Shown: in pieces, positions 35,015-44,813 of the stretch
Position numbering within the stretch: position 1 is the stretch's first letter
Layout: each line of letters opens with the position of its first letter
Assembly: GCA_903892045.1 (NCBI GenBank)
Contig: CAITGX010000061.1
Coordinates: 1 to 49,305 of the forward strand
Length of the DNA: 49,305 nucleotides
Direction: 5' to 3'
From: an uncultured Planctomycetota bacterium
Lineage (GTDB): Bacteria > Planctomycetota > UBA1135 > GCA-002686595
Position numbers and translations under genes: made by a program
Notes under the pieces: generated by a model
Database searches by the model: none
What the model was told of the DNA's origin: nothing
The model's input: the letters and a program-made list of their open reading frames with translations, nothing else

Positions 35015-37294
35015 CTAGGCCACGCGGGACTCGCATTCGCTCTCGAAGCGCCGCACGACGGCGGTGATGTCGAGCAGGTCGGTCACCTTGCCGCCGATCA
35101 CCGCGGTGCCCTGCAGCCCGGCGCGCGGCGCACGGCGCTGGACCTTGAGCTCCTGCTCGACGATGTCGAGGATGCGCTCGACCACGAGGCCGTAGCTGCG
35201 CTCGCCTTCGCGCACCACGACGACCGGCAGCGGCTTCCCGCCACTCCCCTCCTCGCGGCGGCCGAACTGCTCGGCGAGCGAGATCAGGGGCAGGATGTCG
35301 TCGCGGTACTGCACCACGCGCTGGTCGCCCGAGGTCTCGACCTGTTCGGCCGCGAACTCCTCGAGGCGCGCCGCTTCCTCGAGCGCCGCGGCCATGCGCT
35401 GGCCACCGGCGACGCTGAAGAGCAGCAGGCGACGTCGGACGCCCTCGCTGGCGCTTGCGGTCGCGCTCGACGAGACGCTCGCGCGCTCGCGCGCTTCCGA
35501 GATCACGCGCGCACGCTGCGCGATGCCCATGACGTCGAGGATCAGGGCCACCTTGCCGTCGCCCATGATCGTCGCGCCGGCGAAGGTCGCCAGTCCCTTG
35601 AGGAGCTTGCCGAGCGGCTTGACGACGATCTCCTCGGTGTCGCAGATGCGATCGACGACGAGCCCGAAGTGGCGATCGTCGGCCTGCAGCACCACGATGT
35701 TGACCGCCTCGTCGCCATCCGAGCGGCGCGCGAGCCCGAGCTCGCGGTCGAGGTGCACCAGAGGCAGCAGCGCGCCGCGCAGGCGGTACACCGGGCTGCC
35801 CTCGATGGTCTCGATGCCCTTGCGCGCGGCCTCGCCCTCGAGCCGCACGAGCTCGAGCAGCGACACCTGCGGGATCGCGAAGCGCTCCTCGCCCGTCACG
35901 ACCACGAGCGCCGGGATGATCGCCAGCGTCAGCGGGATCTTGATGCGAATCGTGAGCCCCTCGAGGAAGCGATTCTGCAAGTCGACTTGCCCGCCGGTCT
36001 TCTCGATGTTCGAGCGCACGACGTCCATGCCGACGCCGCGCCCCGACACGTTGGTGACCGCCGAGGCGGTCGAGAGGCCCGCCGCGAAGATCAGCATGCA
36101 CGCCTCGCGCTCGCCCATGCGAGACGCCTGTTCCTGCGTGATCAGGCCATTGGCCACGGCCTTGCGCTTGACGCGCTCGACATCGATCCCGCCGCCGTCG
36201 TCGCTGATCTCGATGATCACCTGCCCGCCCTCGTGGAACGCGCGCAAGTGCAGCACGCCCTCGGCCGGCTTGCCGCGCTGGACGCGCACGTCAGGCGTCT
36301 CGATGCCGTGGTCGCACGAGTTGCGCACGATGTGCGTCAGCGGGTCCTTGATCGCCTCGAGGATCGTCTTGTCGAGCTCGGTCTCCTTGCCGTCCATCTC
36401 AACCCGGATCTTCTTGCCGAGCGACTGCGACAGGTCGCGCACGACGCGCGGGAGCTTGCTCCACACGTTCGAGATCGGCTGCATGCGCGTCTTCATCACG
36501 CTCTCCTGCAGCTCGGTCGTGATGAGGTTGAGGCGCTGGGTCGTCGCGAGGAAGCCGTTGTCGCTCGAGCCGGCGGTGAACTGCAGCACCTGGTTGCGGG
36601 CGAGGACCAGCTCACCGACGAGGTTCATCAGCTTGTCGAGCTGTCCCACGTCGACGCGGATCGAGTTGTCCGCGACCGAGTGCTCGTTCTGCGCGGACGA
36701 CGGAGCCGCAGGGCTCGCGGACGGCGCGGCGCTCGGCGACGGAGCGGGCGTGGCAGCCTTCGGCGCTGCGGAGACGCTGGCCGCCGCACTCGGAGTCGGA
36801 GTGCTCGCCGGGACCGCGGCCGTCACCGGAGCCGGCGCGGGATCGACCGAAGCCTGAGCCGGAGTCGCGTTCGAGGCCGGCGCGGCGGCCTTCTTCGCCG
36901 GCTTGGCGAACTCGCCCTGCAGGCGGGTGAGCGTCTCCTTCAGCTCGAGGAACTCGTCGGGGCCTTCACTGCCCTGCTTCTCGATGTTGCCGAGCATGCG
37001 GCGCGTGGCATCGACGAGCGCGAGTAGCGCGCTGGTCGTCTCGGAATCGACCCCGACCTTGCCGTCGCGCAAGAGCGACAGCAGGTTCTCGCCGACGTGG
37101 GTCAGCGACTCCAGTCGCCCGAAGCCGAGGAACCCGCAGGTGCCCTTGATGGTGTGGATCGAGCGAAAAATGCTGGCGAGCATCTCGCGCGCGTTGGGGT
37201 TCGACTCGAGCGCCAGCAGGTCGGTATCGAGGCGATCGAGGTTCTCGTGGCTCTCGACGAGGAACTCGGATACGACGTCGTCCATCTCGCCCAT
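35015..37294 (-). CDS. cheA: chemotaxis histidine kinase CheA with two C-terminal CheW-like domains
   Basis: Hpt-like FRSIHTIKGTCGFLGF; HATPase motifs HIVRNSCDHGIETPDVR, ISDDGGGIDVERV, SGRGVGMDVVRSNIE; two CheW-like regions. Start at 37294 inferred. Confidence 0.96.
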   Translation of the reverse strand: MGEMDDVVSEFLVESHENLDRLDTDLLALESNPNAREMLASIFRSIHTIKGTCGFLGFGRLESLTHVGENLLSLLRDGKVGVDSETTSALLALVDATRRMLGNIEKQGSEGPDEFLELKETLTRLQGEFAKPAKKAAAPASNATPAQASVDPAPAPVTAAVPASTPTPSAAASVSAAPKAATPAPSPSAAPSASPAAPSSAQNEHSVADNSIRVDVGQLDKLMNLVGELVLARNQVLQFTAGSSDNGFLATTQRLNLITTELQESVMKTRMQPISNVWSKLPRVVRDLSQSLGKKIRVEMDGKETELDKTILEAIKDPLTHIVRNSCDHGIETPDVRVQRGKPAEGVLHLRAFHEGGQVIIEISDDGGGIDVERVKRKAVANGLITQEQASRMGEREACMLIFAAGLSTASAVTNVSGRGVGMDVVRSNIEKTGGQVDLQNRFLEGLTIRIKIPLTLAIIPALVVVTGEERFAIPQVSLLELVRLEGEAARKGIETIEGSPVYRLRGALLPLVHLDRELGLARRSDGDEAVNIVVLQADDRHFGLVVDRICDTEEIVVKPLGKLLKGLATFAGATIMGDGKVALILDVMGIAQRARVISEARERASVSSSATASASEGVRRRLLLFSVAGGQRMAAALEEAARLEEFAAEQVETSGDQRVVQYRDDILPLISLAEQFGRREEGSGGKPLPVVVVREGERSYGLVVERILDIVEQELKVQRRAPRAGLQGTAVIGGKVTDLLDITAVVRRFESECESRVA

Positions 37295-37631
37295 GGGGAT
37301 CTGTTTCTCGGCTGAAACCGGTGCGTGCGGTCGGGGAAGCCCGCGGGCCCCCTCCGCAGGGGCCCGGGACGGGCTCCCCACCGCTTTCGACGCCCTCCGT
37401 TCCGGGCTTGAGCGACTTTGGCGTTTCCGAAGTGAAACATACGCGCGCCACGCGCCGTCCCGAAATCGCTACCGCGCGCCGCGCAGCGGACCGCCCGCAG
37501 CCCCGCACTAGGGCGCAGGGACGAGCTCCGATCGCCGAGCTCCGCCGCCCACCGTCGGCGAAACCGCACCATCGGACCTGCGGCAATCCCCTCCGACGCC
37601 TCAACCGGGCCGCGCAGCAACGGGTCGCACC

Positions 37632-37714
37632 GCGAACGTGCCCACTGCGAACGTGCCCACTGCGAACGTGCCCACTGCGAACGTGCCCACTGCGAACGTG
37701 CCCACTGCGAACGT
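37632..37714. repeat. 15-bp tandem repeat, five perfect copies plus 8-nt partial copy
   Basis: Unit gcgaacgtgcccact at 37632, 37647, 37662, 37677, 37692, then partial gcgaacgt at 37707-37714. Confidence 0.97.
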
Positions 37715-37741
37715 AATGCCGCGGGGGCCACCACGGGGAGA

Positions 37742-37819
37742 TGGGGTGAGCGAGGGGACTCGAACCCCCGACCCCGAGGACCACAACCTCGTGCTCTAAC
37801 CGACTGAGCTACGCCCACC
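37742..37819 (-). tRNA. tRNA-His (anticodon GTG), including G-1 and encoded CCA
   Basis: Minus strand GGTGGGCGTAGCTCAGTCGGTTAGAGCACGAGGTTGTGGTCCTCGGGGTCGGGGGTTCGAGTCCCCTCGCTCACCCCA; acceptor GTGGGCG/CGCTCAC, anticodon loop TTGTGGT, G-1 opposite C73, 3' CCA. Confidence 0.97.
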
Positions 37820-37962
37820 GTGCAAGCATCCACTCCTCACCGTCGTGTGGAGAGCGACGGAAAGCCCGCCCCAGCCTTGCGGGCGTGAACGGGGCGGAGA
37901 GGATCGGCCGGAGAGGGCCGCTTGTCAAGCGCCGAAGGCCCGAGGCCCCCGCCCGCCCGGCC

Positions 37963-38382
37963 TCAGCGGACGAACCAACGGCGCCAGAAGGGCTTCGAGC
38001 TCCGACCGGCCGCCGCGCGGGCCCCGGCCCGAGACTCGAGTTGCGGGGTGGCTCCCGCCCCGAGCGCCGCGACCTTCTGGCGCAGCAGCTCGTTCTCTCG
38101 CTGGACGGCCCCGAGCGCGAGCAGCAGCCGCTTCTGGGCCTCCTCCGAGGCCCGCAGCTCTCCCTCGAGCCGCTCGGAGCGCCGCACGGAGCCGCGCTCC
38201 ACGCGGGCCGACCACTCCAGCTCCTGCGCCAGCCGCCCGCGCTCCTGCTCGGCGCGCTGCCGCTCGGCCTCGAGGCGCAGGATCTGCTCGCGATAGCCCT
38301 GCTCACGGCGCCCCGGCCCGATCACCCGCGGACGCGCGGCCGGCAGCACGAACACTCGCTCTTGCGCTTCGATATGCACCAT
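37963..38382 (-). CDS. hypothetical coiled-coil protein
   Basis: MVHIEAQERVFVLPAARPRVIGPGRREQGYREQILRLEAERQRAEQERGRLAQELE... heptad-like, basic C-terminus WRRWFVR. Confidence 0.6.
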   Translation of the reverse strand: MVHIEAQERVFVLPAARPRVIGPGRREQGYREQILRLEAERQRAEQERGRLAQELEWSARVERGSVRRSERLEGELRASEEAQKRLLLALGAVQRENELLRQKVAALGAGATPQLESRAGARAAAGRSSKPFWRRWFVR

Positions 38383-38466
38383 CGTCGCCCCCCCGTAGGC
38401 TGTGGACATCGGCGCGCGGAAGCTGCACCTTTCCCGCCGTCCCGCTTTCTCCCTCAGGAATCCCCC

Positions 38467-39228
38467 ATGCGCCTCCTCGCCCTCCTGCCCCTGCTGCTCG
38501 TCGCAGCCTGCTCCGCACCCGAGATCCACGGTTCTCCGAGCTACGGGTTTCTCAAGCCGGATGGCGACATCGGCCTCGCGAGCTCTGGAACGCCCGTCGC
38601 CGACACGAGCCTGTCGAAGCTCGGCATCGACGAGCGCGAGGGCGCGCTGAGCCCGCAGTTCGACTTCAAGTGGGGCATGCCGCACCTGTCGGTCGACATG
38701 CAGTCGGCCAGCTGGGAGGGCTCGGGCACGCTGGACGTCGACTTCGGCGACATCAGCGCGGGAGAAGCGGTGTCGAGCGAGCTCGACCTCTCCGTGTACC
38801 GCGCCTACCTGACCTTCGACTTCGCCCCCACCGACGTGCTCGAGCTCGGCATCGGCTTCGGTGCGCTGGTGCTCGATCTCGACGCTGCGGTGACTCCGAA
38901 CTCGGGCAGCGTGGCAACGCAGGACTTCGACGAGCTGATCCCGCTGCCCGTGGTCGCGGCGCGCGCCGGTGGGCGCCTGTGGAAGCTCGACCTCGAGGCG
39001 GTCGCCGCCGGGGTGCAGGTCGACTACGACGGGGACGAGGCCACGTTCCTCGATCTCGACCTCAACGCGAAGTACGCGCTCTGGGGCTCCCACGGGTCCT
39101 TCCACGGCGCGCTCGTGGTCGGCTGGCGCACGACCTCGTTCGAGGTCGCGTACGAGGACGACTTCGACAACGTGGACCTCGATGCGAGCTTCTCGGGCCC
39201 CTACGTCGGCCTGCAGCTCGGCTTCTAG
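38467..39228 (+). CDS. predicted outer-membrane beta-barrel lipoprotein
   Basis: MRLLALLPLLLVAACSAPE lipobox; alternating amphipathic beta strands; C-terminal aromatic (GLQLGF). Confidence 0.7.
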   Translation: MRLLALLPLLLVAACSAPEIHGSPSYGFLKPDGDIGLASSGTPVADTSLSKLGIDEREGALSPQFDFKWGMPHLSVDMQSASWEGSGTLDVDFGDISAGEAVSSELDLSVYRAYLTFDFAPTDVLELGIGFGALVLDLDAAVTPNSGSVATQDFDELIPLPVVAARAGGRLWKLDLEAVAAGVQVDYDGDEATFLDLDLNAKYALWGSHGSFHGALVVGWRTTSFEVAYEDDFDNVDLDASFSGPYVGLQLGF

Positions 39229-39246
39229 CCTCGCCACGATCCCGCG

Positions 39247-39627
39247 ATGGACTCTGAGCAGCGCCCGCCGAGCTACGGCAACATGAGCGACCAGCACTGG
39301 TCGCGCACGCGCAGCGAGCGCAATCGCGAGGCGCTGGACTACTACCTCGAGCGCTCGCGCAAGCCGGGCGTGGCCGAGGGCGGAGCCGAGCGCAACTTCT
39401 ACTGCATGCAGTGCGACGGGGTGATCCCCTTCGCGCCGCGCACGCGCTTTTGCCCCCACTGCAAGGCGGAGCTCGACGAGCACGTCGTGCGCTACTTCAA
39501 CTGGGTCGAGATCAACGAGCCGCCGGAGAGCGACCTCAAGGCGCTGCTGCCGTTCCTGATCGGCGCGATCGGTCTGCTCGCGCTCGGCGGGCTCGCGTTC
39601 CTCGCCTGGAGCGTGTGGGGCTCGTGA
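39247..39627 (+). CDS. zinc-ribbon protein with C-terminal TM segment
   Basis: CMQCDGVIPFAPRTRFCPHC and ALLPFLIGAIGLLALGGLAFLAWSVW. Confidence 0.7.
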   Translation: MDSEQRPPSYGNMSDQHWSRTRSERNREALDYYLERSRKPGVAEGGAERNFYCMQCDGVIPFAPRTRFCPHCKAELDEHVVRYFNWVEINEPPESDLKALLPFLIGAIGLLALGGLAFLAWSVWGS

Positions 39628-40655
39628 GCGCAGGCCGCTTCGACCGCCAGATCCGCTTCGCCCCTCTCGGCGCGGCCGGGCAGGAACGGCTCGCGCGGGC
39701 GCGCGTGCTCGTCGTGGGCTGCGGCGCGCTCGGCGGAGCGCTGGCCCAGTCCATGGCCCGCAGCGGGCTCGGCTTCGTGCGCATCGTGGACCGCGACGTC
39801 GTGGAGGAGAGCAACCTGCCGCGTCAGGTGCTGTTCGAGCCCACCGATATCGGGCAACCGAAGGCGCAGGTCGCCGCGCGGGCCCTCGAGCGCATCGGAG
39901 GTCCCACGCGCGTCGAGCCTCACGTGCGCCACCTCGACGCGGAGCTGCTGCGCGAGCTCGGCACCGACGTCGAGCTGATTCTCGACGGCACCGACAACCT
40001 CGCGACGCGCTACCTGATCAACGACTTCGCGGTGGAGCGCGGCAGGCCCTGGGTGTACGGCGGCGTCGTCGGCAGCTCGGGGATCGTGTTCCCGGTCGTG
40101 CCCCAAAGCGGCGCTTGCCTGCGTTGCCTGTTCCCGGATCCGCCGCCGCCGGGAGCGCTCGCGACCTGCGACAGCGCGGGCGTGCTGCAGCCCGCGGTCG
40201 CCGCGATCGCGGCCCTGCAGGCCGGCGCAGCCCTGCGGTTGCTCGGCGCCGAGCCGGGCACGCTCGTCGGGAGAGCCTCGCGTCTCGTCGAGCTCGACGT
40301 GTGGACACTCGAGAGCCACGCGATCGAAGTTCCGCGCGATCCGCAGTGCCCGTGCTGCGGGCAACGATCCTTCGCCTTCCTCGACGCCGACACGACGGGC
40401 GACGCGCTCTCCCTGTGCGGCCGCAACACGGTGCAGGTGCGTCCGCAGCGCTCCGCGCGAGCGCGTGTCGACCTCGCGAGCCTGCACGCGCGCCTCGCGG
40501 GCCTCGCTCTGGACCTCGCGCTTCAGGACGGCCTGCTGCGCTTCCGGCTCGAGGGCATCACCTGCTCCGTCTTTCCCGACGGACGCGCGCTGTTCGAGGG
40601 CACGGAAGATCCCGTGCGCGCGCGCGCGCTGTACGACCGCTGGCTGGGCTCATGA
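39624..40655 (+). CDS. ThiF/MoeB/HesA-family adenylyltransferase (E1-like)
   Basis: RFDRQIRFAPLGAAGQERLARARVLVVGCGALGGALAQSMARSGLGFVRIVDRDVVEESNLPRQVLF; CLRCLFP and CPCCG zinc ligands; VFPDGRALFEGTEDPVRARALYDRWLG tail. GTGA overlap with upstream gene. Confidence 0.93.
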   Translation: MSAGRFDRQIRFAPLGAAGQERLARARVLVVGCGALGGALAQSMARSGLGFVRIVDRDVVEESNLPRQVLFEPTDIGQPKAQVAARALERIGGPTRVEPHVRHLDAELLRELGTDVELILDGTDNLATRYLINDFAVERGRPWVYGGVVGSSGIVFPVVPQSGACLRCLFPDPPPPGALATCDSAGVLQPAVAAIAALQAGAALRLLGAEPGTLVGRASRLVELDVWTLESHAIEVPRDPQCPCCGQRSFAFLDADTTGDALSLCGRNTVQVRPQRSARARVDLASLHARLAGLALDLALQDGLLRFRLEGITCSVFPDGRALFEGTEDPVRARALYDRWLGS

Positions 40656-41245
40656 CGCTGCGCGCCGTCGTGCTGGCCGCGGGCGAGAGCCGACGTCTCG
40701 GCGAACCCAAGGCGCTCGCCCAGCTCGGCCCACGCTGCGCGCTCGAGCACCTGCTCTCGGCGCTCGCTGTGGTCGATCCGAGCCCGTTGGTGATCACCGG
40801 CGCCCACGACTCCGAGATCCGCGCCCGGCTTGGATCGCTCGCCGACTGCCTCGCCAATCCGCACTGGAGCGAGGGCCGCACCAGCGGCGTCCTGCTGGCT
40901 CGCGCCACGCTGCCCAGCCGGGACCTTCTCATCGCCCCCGTGGATGTGCCGCTGGTTGCCGCCGCGACTGTGGCGCATCTCGCACAAGCTTGGCACGCCG
41001 CGGGCGAGCCGGAGCTCGGCTGGCTCGCGCCGCGCCTCGGCGAGCAGGGTCCGTTCGGGCATCCCGTGATCGTCGGGCGCACGCTGCTCGCCACGCTGGA
41101 GGATGGGAAAGAACTTCGCAGCCTGCGTGAGCGAGCGCAGCCGCTCGAGTTCCTCGCGGTCGCGGATCCGGCCATTGTCGACGACCTCGACACTCCCGCG
41201 GACCTCGCTCGGCTCCGCCGGCGTCTCGAATTCGGCCGCGGCTGA
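40652..41245 (+). CDS. MobA/MocA-like nucleotidyltransferase family protein
   Basis: AVVLAAGESRRLGEPKALAQLG, SEGRTSGVLLA, LIAPVDVPLVAAATV, GHPVIVGR, DIDTP-like DDLDTPADLARL. ATGA overlap with upstream gene. Confidence 0.87.
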   Translation: MTLRAVVLAAGESRRLGEPKALAQLGPRCALEHLLSALAVVDPSPLVITGAHDSEIRARLGSLADCLANPHWSEGRTSGVLLARATLPSRDLLIAPVDVPLVAAATVAHLAQAWHAAGEPELGWLAPRLGEQGPFGHPVIVGRTLLATLEDGKELRSLRERAQPLEFLAVADPAIVDDLDTPADLARLRRRLEFGRG

Positions 41246-41286
41246 AGTTCGCCCGCCGTCGAGCCCGATAAAGCACCTGAAATCGC

Positions 41287-44200
41287 ATGAGTTTTCAGGG
41301 AGATGTCGCCGGTCTCGGCCTGGGTGAGCTGTTGCAGGGCCTCGCCCGCGGCGGCCGCGCCGGCGTACTGACCCTGCTGACCAACGGACGCGTCGTCCGC
41401 GTGGGTGTGCGCGACGGCCAGCTGTTCCTGTTGCCCGAGGAGCACGAGCGCTCCGAGTCCTGGCGCACTCGCAGCCAGCGCGCGTGGGCCGCGCGCACGG
41501 ACCTGCGCATCGACTCCCTGCGCATGCGGGAGATCGCGCAGGCGAGCCGGCTCGAGGCGATCTTCGGCATGCTCGACTCGAGCGGGGTTCACTTCCGCTT
41601 CGAGGCGGGGACCATTCCGGAGCTCGAGCCGCGCTCAGAAGCTGCACAACCGGCCGCGAGCGGCGAGACGCTCGAGCTCGACGAGGTCGTGCTCGGTCCC
41701 GCAGTGAGCGTCGAGTACATCCTGCTCGAGCACGCGCGCATCAGCGACGAGCTCGCGTCGCAGCCGCAGGCGAGCGCCATCGATCCGCACTTCGTCCCTC
41801 GACGCCGCGGGGACGAGCCGCCCCAGCGCACGCTGGAGCGCATCTGGACGGAGTGCGATGGATCCTCGAGCGTGGCCGAGATCGGCGATCGGCTCGGTTG
41901 GCCCCTGCGGCAGGTGCGCACGTCGCTGTGCGCCCTCGGCGCACACGGAGCGATGCGCTTCGCGGATGCACGCGAGCTGCTCGCTCTCGCCCACCACGAG
42001 CTGCAGGCTGGCCAGTTCGCTCGCGCTGCGTCGCGCCTCTCGGGCTGGTGCCGACTTGCGCCTCCGGGACCTGCTTCGCACGGCGATGCGCAGCTGCTCG
42101 TCGATCACTGGGAGCGCGGGAGCCTCGCGCCGGCCTTGGCCGCCATGGAGCCACGTCACGGGCGCTCGCTGCTCGCTCGCCTCGACGCCTCCGAGCTGGA
42201 CTCCGCGCGCTCCGTGTCGCGCTGGATCGAGCTGCGCCGGGCCCACAAGGGAGACTTCCTGACCGAGTTCGCCGCGCTGCGACGCGCCCAGCGCGGCTCG
42301 GACGAGACCCAGCGCCCGCCGATCGCGGACATGCTGCGCGTCGCACGCCGCTTCCAGGATCGCGGCCAGCCGGAGCGCGCTGCGGCCGTGCTCCGCACTG
42401 CCGTGCTGCGCGAGAATGCCAGCGTCGCCGCGCGACTCGAGATCGGGCAGCGACTGATGTCCGTCGGCAAGCTCGAAGAAGGCGGCGGCTGGGTCATCGA
42501 CGCCTGCCGCACCCTCGCCGACTCGGGGCAGCACGACCGTGCCGTGGCCGCGCTCAAGCCCGTGCTGCACGCGGTCCCCAGCCTGCGCGAGGCCCGCGCG
42601 CTGTATTCCTCGAGCTTCGGACGCACGGCGAAGGGGCGTCGCGCCCGGCGCAACACGCTGGCCGTGCTCGGCAGCGTGCTCGTCCTCTCCATCGCCGGCG
42701 TGGTGCACGTGCGGCAGAGCGAGGAGTTCGAGCGCAAGCTCGAGATCGTGCGCGAGGAACTCGATCGACCGGAAGCGGCGCTCGCGGAGATCGACGGGCT
42801 GTTTGGCGACAGCGCCGACGAGCGCGTCGAGAGCCTGCGCGAGCAGCTTCGCTCCCGCATCCGCCACCGTCAGGTCGCCGCGCGCCAGGCGTGGATCCTG
42901 CGCTTTCAGGAGTGCCACCTCGAGTGCACGGGAGGCGACCCAGTGCTCGGGCTGCGCAACGCGCTCGAGATGCCGCCCATTCCAGCCGGCCCCAAGCTCG
43001 ATGGCGAGCCGCCGCCGCGCCTCGCTGCGCTGCTCGAGAGCCTCGTGGCTCGCCTGCAGGACCTGCTGATCGCCTCCGGCGCGAGCTCGGACGCAGTCGA
43101 GTCCGCGCACGCCGAGCAGCGGCTCTCGCGCCTGATCGCGGACGTCCACACCGTGCTGGAGGGTGCTGAGCCCCACCCCGAGCTGGCCGGCTTCGAGGAC
43201 ACGCTCCGCTCGTTGCAGCTCACGCTCGACACCCGAGCCCGGGAACGCGCCGCCCAGCGCGAGAAGGAGCTGCAGGCCGAGGCACTCGCCCAGCTCGATG
43301 CACTGTTCGCGGCGGGGCGCGCCCACGCGGCCGCCGGCGACCTCGAGCGCGCCGTCGAGAGCTTCGAGCAGTTCGAGCAGGCCCCCGGCGGAGCCGAACT
43401 AGCACCGCTCTTCCGCCGCGAGATCGATGCGGTTCGCAAGCATCACGAAGCCGTACTCGCTGCGCGCGCCCTCGCCGAGCAGGGCCAGCACGCCGAGGCG
43501 ATCGCGCGCCTCGCGCCCGCCTGCCAGCGACCGGCCGAGCACCTCCTTCCCTGTCGCATCGAGTCCATGCCGTCAGGGGCCCACGTGCGGCTGTCGAATG
43601 GAACCCTGCGCACAACTCCCTTCGTGCTCGAGTGCGCACCGGGCGAGCGCGTCGCGGGGCGGGTCGAGCTGGCGGGCTTCGAGACCGCCACGCTGGTCCT
43701 CGATGGTCCGGCCGACCGCGAGATCCTGCTCTCGCGCACCCCGAGCGCTCACTGGCCAGCGCGCTCACGCGTCGAGGCCGTGCCCGTCTCCGTCGACGAC
43801 AGCCACATCGTCTGCGACCGCGAGGGCCGCGTCGCGCGCGTCGGCGCCGATGGCCGCGAGCGCTGGAGCATTCGCCTGCGCACGGCGGCCGGCATCCGTC
43901 ACACGCCGGTCTTCCTGCCGCGCAGAGCGGGCTCCCTGCTCGTCGTGGACGAGCTCGGTTCGGCGTGGGTGCTCGACTCCCAGAACGGGGCCACGGAAGG
44001 ACCGCTGCTGCTGGGCTCAGCGCCCGCGGGCGGGCTGCAGCCCACCGCGCAGGGCGTAGCACTCGAGTTGCAGGATGGCCGCTTGCTCCTGTGGCAGGGC
44101 GAGCTGACGCCGAGCGCGGAACAGCGAGCGGAGGGCGGCGATCTCCGGCAGCGTCTCCATGACGCGGGCCTCGCCTGCCTGCGACGCTCGATCGAGTCCG

Positions 44201-44409
44201 GGAGCGCACTTGCCTCGCCTTGGGCACAGGGAACGCTCGGCGTCACGCCCACGCACTACGTGCTGCGCCGCACGGACGGCTCCATGAGCTTCGCCGCCAA
44301 GCGCAGCGGCGAGTGGACCTACCTCGCCTTCGAGGCGCCGAGCGCCCGAGCCCCGCGCGGACGGGCATGGGTCTCGGACGCGAGCGGACTCAAGTCCTTC
44401 GACCTGTAG
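41287..44409 (+). CDS. multidomain DUF4388 / TM / PEGA / PQQ-like protein (1040 aa)
   Basis: MSFQGDVAGLGLGELLQGLARGGRAGVLTLLTNGRVVRVGVRDGQLFLL (DUF4388-like); single TM at TLAVLGSVLVLSIAGVVHV; PEGA-like CRIESMPSGAHVRLSNGTLRTTPFVLECAPGERVAGRVELAGFE. Confidence 0.8.
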   Translation: MSFQGDVAGLGLGELLQGLARGGRAGVLTLLTNGRVVRVGVRDGQLFLLPEEHERSESWRTRSQRAWAARTDLRIDSLRMREIAQASRLEAIFGMLDSSGVHFRFEAGTIPELEPRSEAAQPAASGETLELDEVVLGPAVSVEYILLEHARISDELASQPQASAIDPHFVPRRRGDEPPQRTLERIWTECDGSSSVAEIGDRLGWPLRQVRTSLCALGAHGAMRFADARELLALAHHELQAGQFARAASRLSGWCRLAPPGPASHGDAQLLVDHWERGSLAPALAAMEPRHGRSLLARLDASELDSARSVSRWIELRRAHKGDFLTEFAALRRAQRGSDETQRPPIADMLRVARRFQDRGQPERAAAVLRTAVLRENASVAARLEIGQRLMSVGKLEEGGGWVIDACRTLADSGQHDRAVAALKPVLHAVPSLREARALYSSSFGRTAKGRRARRNTLAVLGSVLVLSIAGVVHVRQSEEFERKLEIVREELDRPEAALAEIDGLFGDSADERVESLREQLRSRIRHRQVAARQAWILRFQECHLECTGGDPVLGLRNALEMPPIPAGPKLDGEPPPRLAALLESLVARLQDLLIASGASSDAVESAHAEQRLSRLIADVHTVLEGAEPHPELAGFEDTLRSLQLTLDTRARERAAQREKELQAEALAQLDALFAAGRAHAAAGDLERAVESFEQFEQAPGGAELAPLFRREIDAVRKHHEAVLAARALAEQGQHAEAIARLAPACQRPAEHLLPCRIESMPSGAHVRLSNGTLRTTPFVLECAPGERVAGRVELAGFETATLVLDGPADREILLSRTPSAHWPARSRVEAVPVSVDDSHIVCDREGRVARVGADGRERWSIRLRTAAGIRHTPVFLPRRAGSLLVVDELGSAWVLDSQNGATEGPLLLGSAPAGGLQPTAQGVALELQDGRLLLWQGELTPSAEQRAEGGDLRQRLHDAGLACLRRSIESGSALASPWAQGTLGVTPTHYVLRRTDGSMSFAAKRSGEWTYLAFEAPSARAPRGRAWVSDASGLKSFDL

Positions 44410-44441
44410 CGACGCTCGCGCGCCGCGCGCATACTGCGGCC

Positions 44442-44801
44442 ATGGGCGTGGACAACTCTCAGGTCGTCGATCTCGTCGCCAAGGCTCCGGACGGCAGCCT
44501 GCTGCTCGTGATGGTCGAACATCGTCCGTGGGACGGCTCCGACGAACGCTTGCAGCAGCTGCAGGACAAGGTCAACGCGTACCTCGCGTTCGCGCTCGAC
44601 GGCGAGCTCGAGCGCGAGTTCCCCGGTCACACGGCCGCCGGTCTCACCCTGCTGCTGCGCTGCATCGAGCCGCCCGACGCGCTGGTCCGAGGTCTCGTGA
44701 CACCGCTGCGCAAGGCGCTCGAGCCGCTCGGCCTGCACTTCGAAGTGCAGGTCGAGGGCGAGCCCAACCTGTGGCAGGATCCGGACGAACCCGCGCGCTG
44801 A
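44442..44801 (+). CDS. DUF6572-like small protein
   Basis: MGVDNSQVVDLVAKAPDGSLLLVMVEHRPWDGSDERLQQLQDKVNAYLAFALDGELEREFP; family recalled from memory, not searched. Confidence 0.65.
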   Translation: MGVDNSQVVDLVAKAPDGSLLLVMVEHRPWDGSDERLQQLQDKVNAYLAFALDGELEREFPGHTAAGLTLLLRCIEPPDALVRGLVTPLRKALEPLGLHFEVQVEGEPNLWQDPDEPAR

Positions 44802-44813
44802 GGCGCCGCTCGC

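Noticed and set aside
34553-37027. 824-aa plus-strand ORF
   Set aside because: Antisense to cheW/cheA; shadow frame.
37632-37714. Possible CRISPR array
   Set aside because: Direct tandem 15-bp units with no spacers and no cas genes.
37601-37786. (VGTFA)n peptide ORF on the minus strand
   Set aside because: Overlaps the tRNA-His sequence and has no convincing start or ribosome-binding site; open frame follows from the repeat length being a multiple of three.
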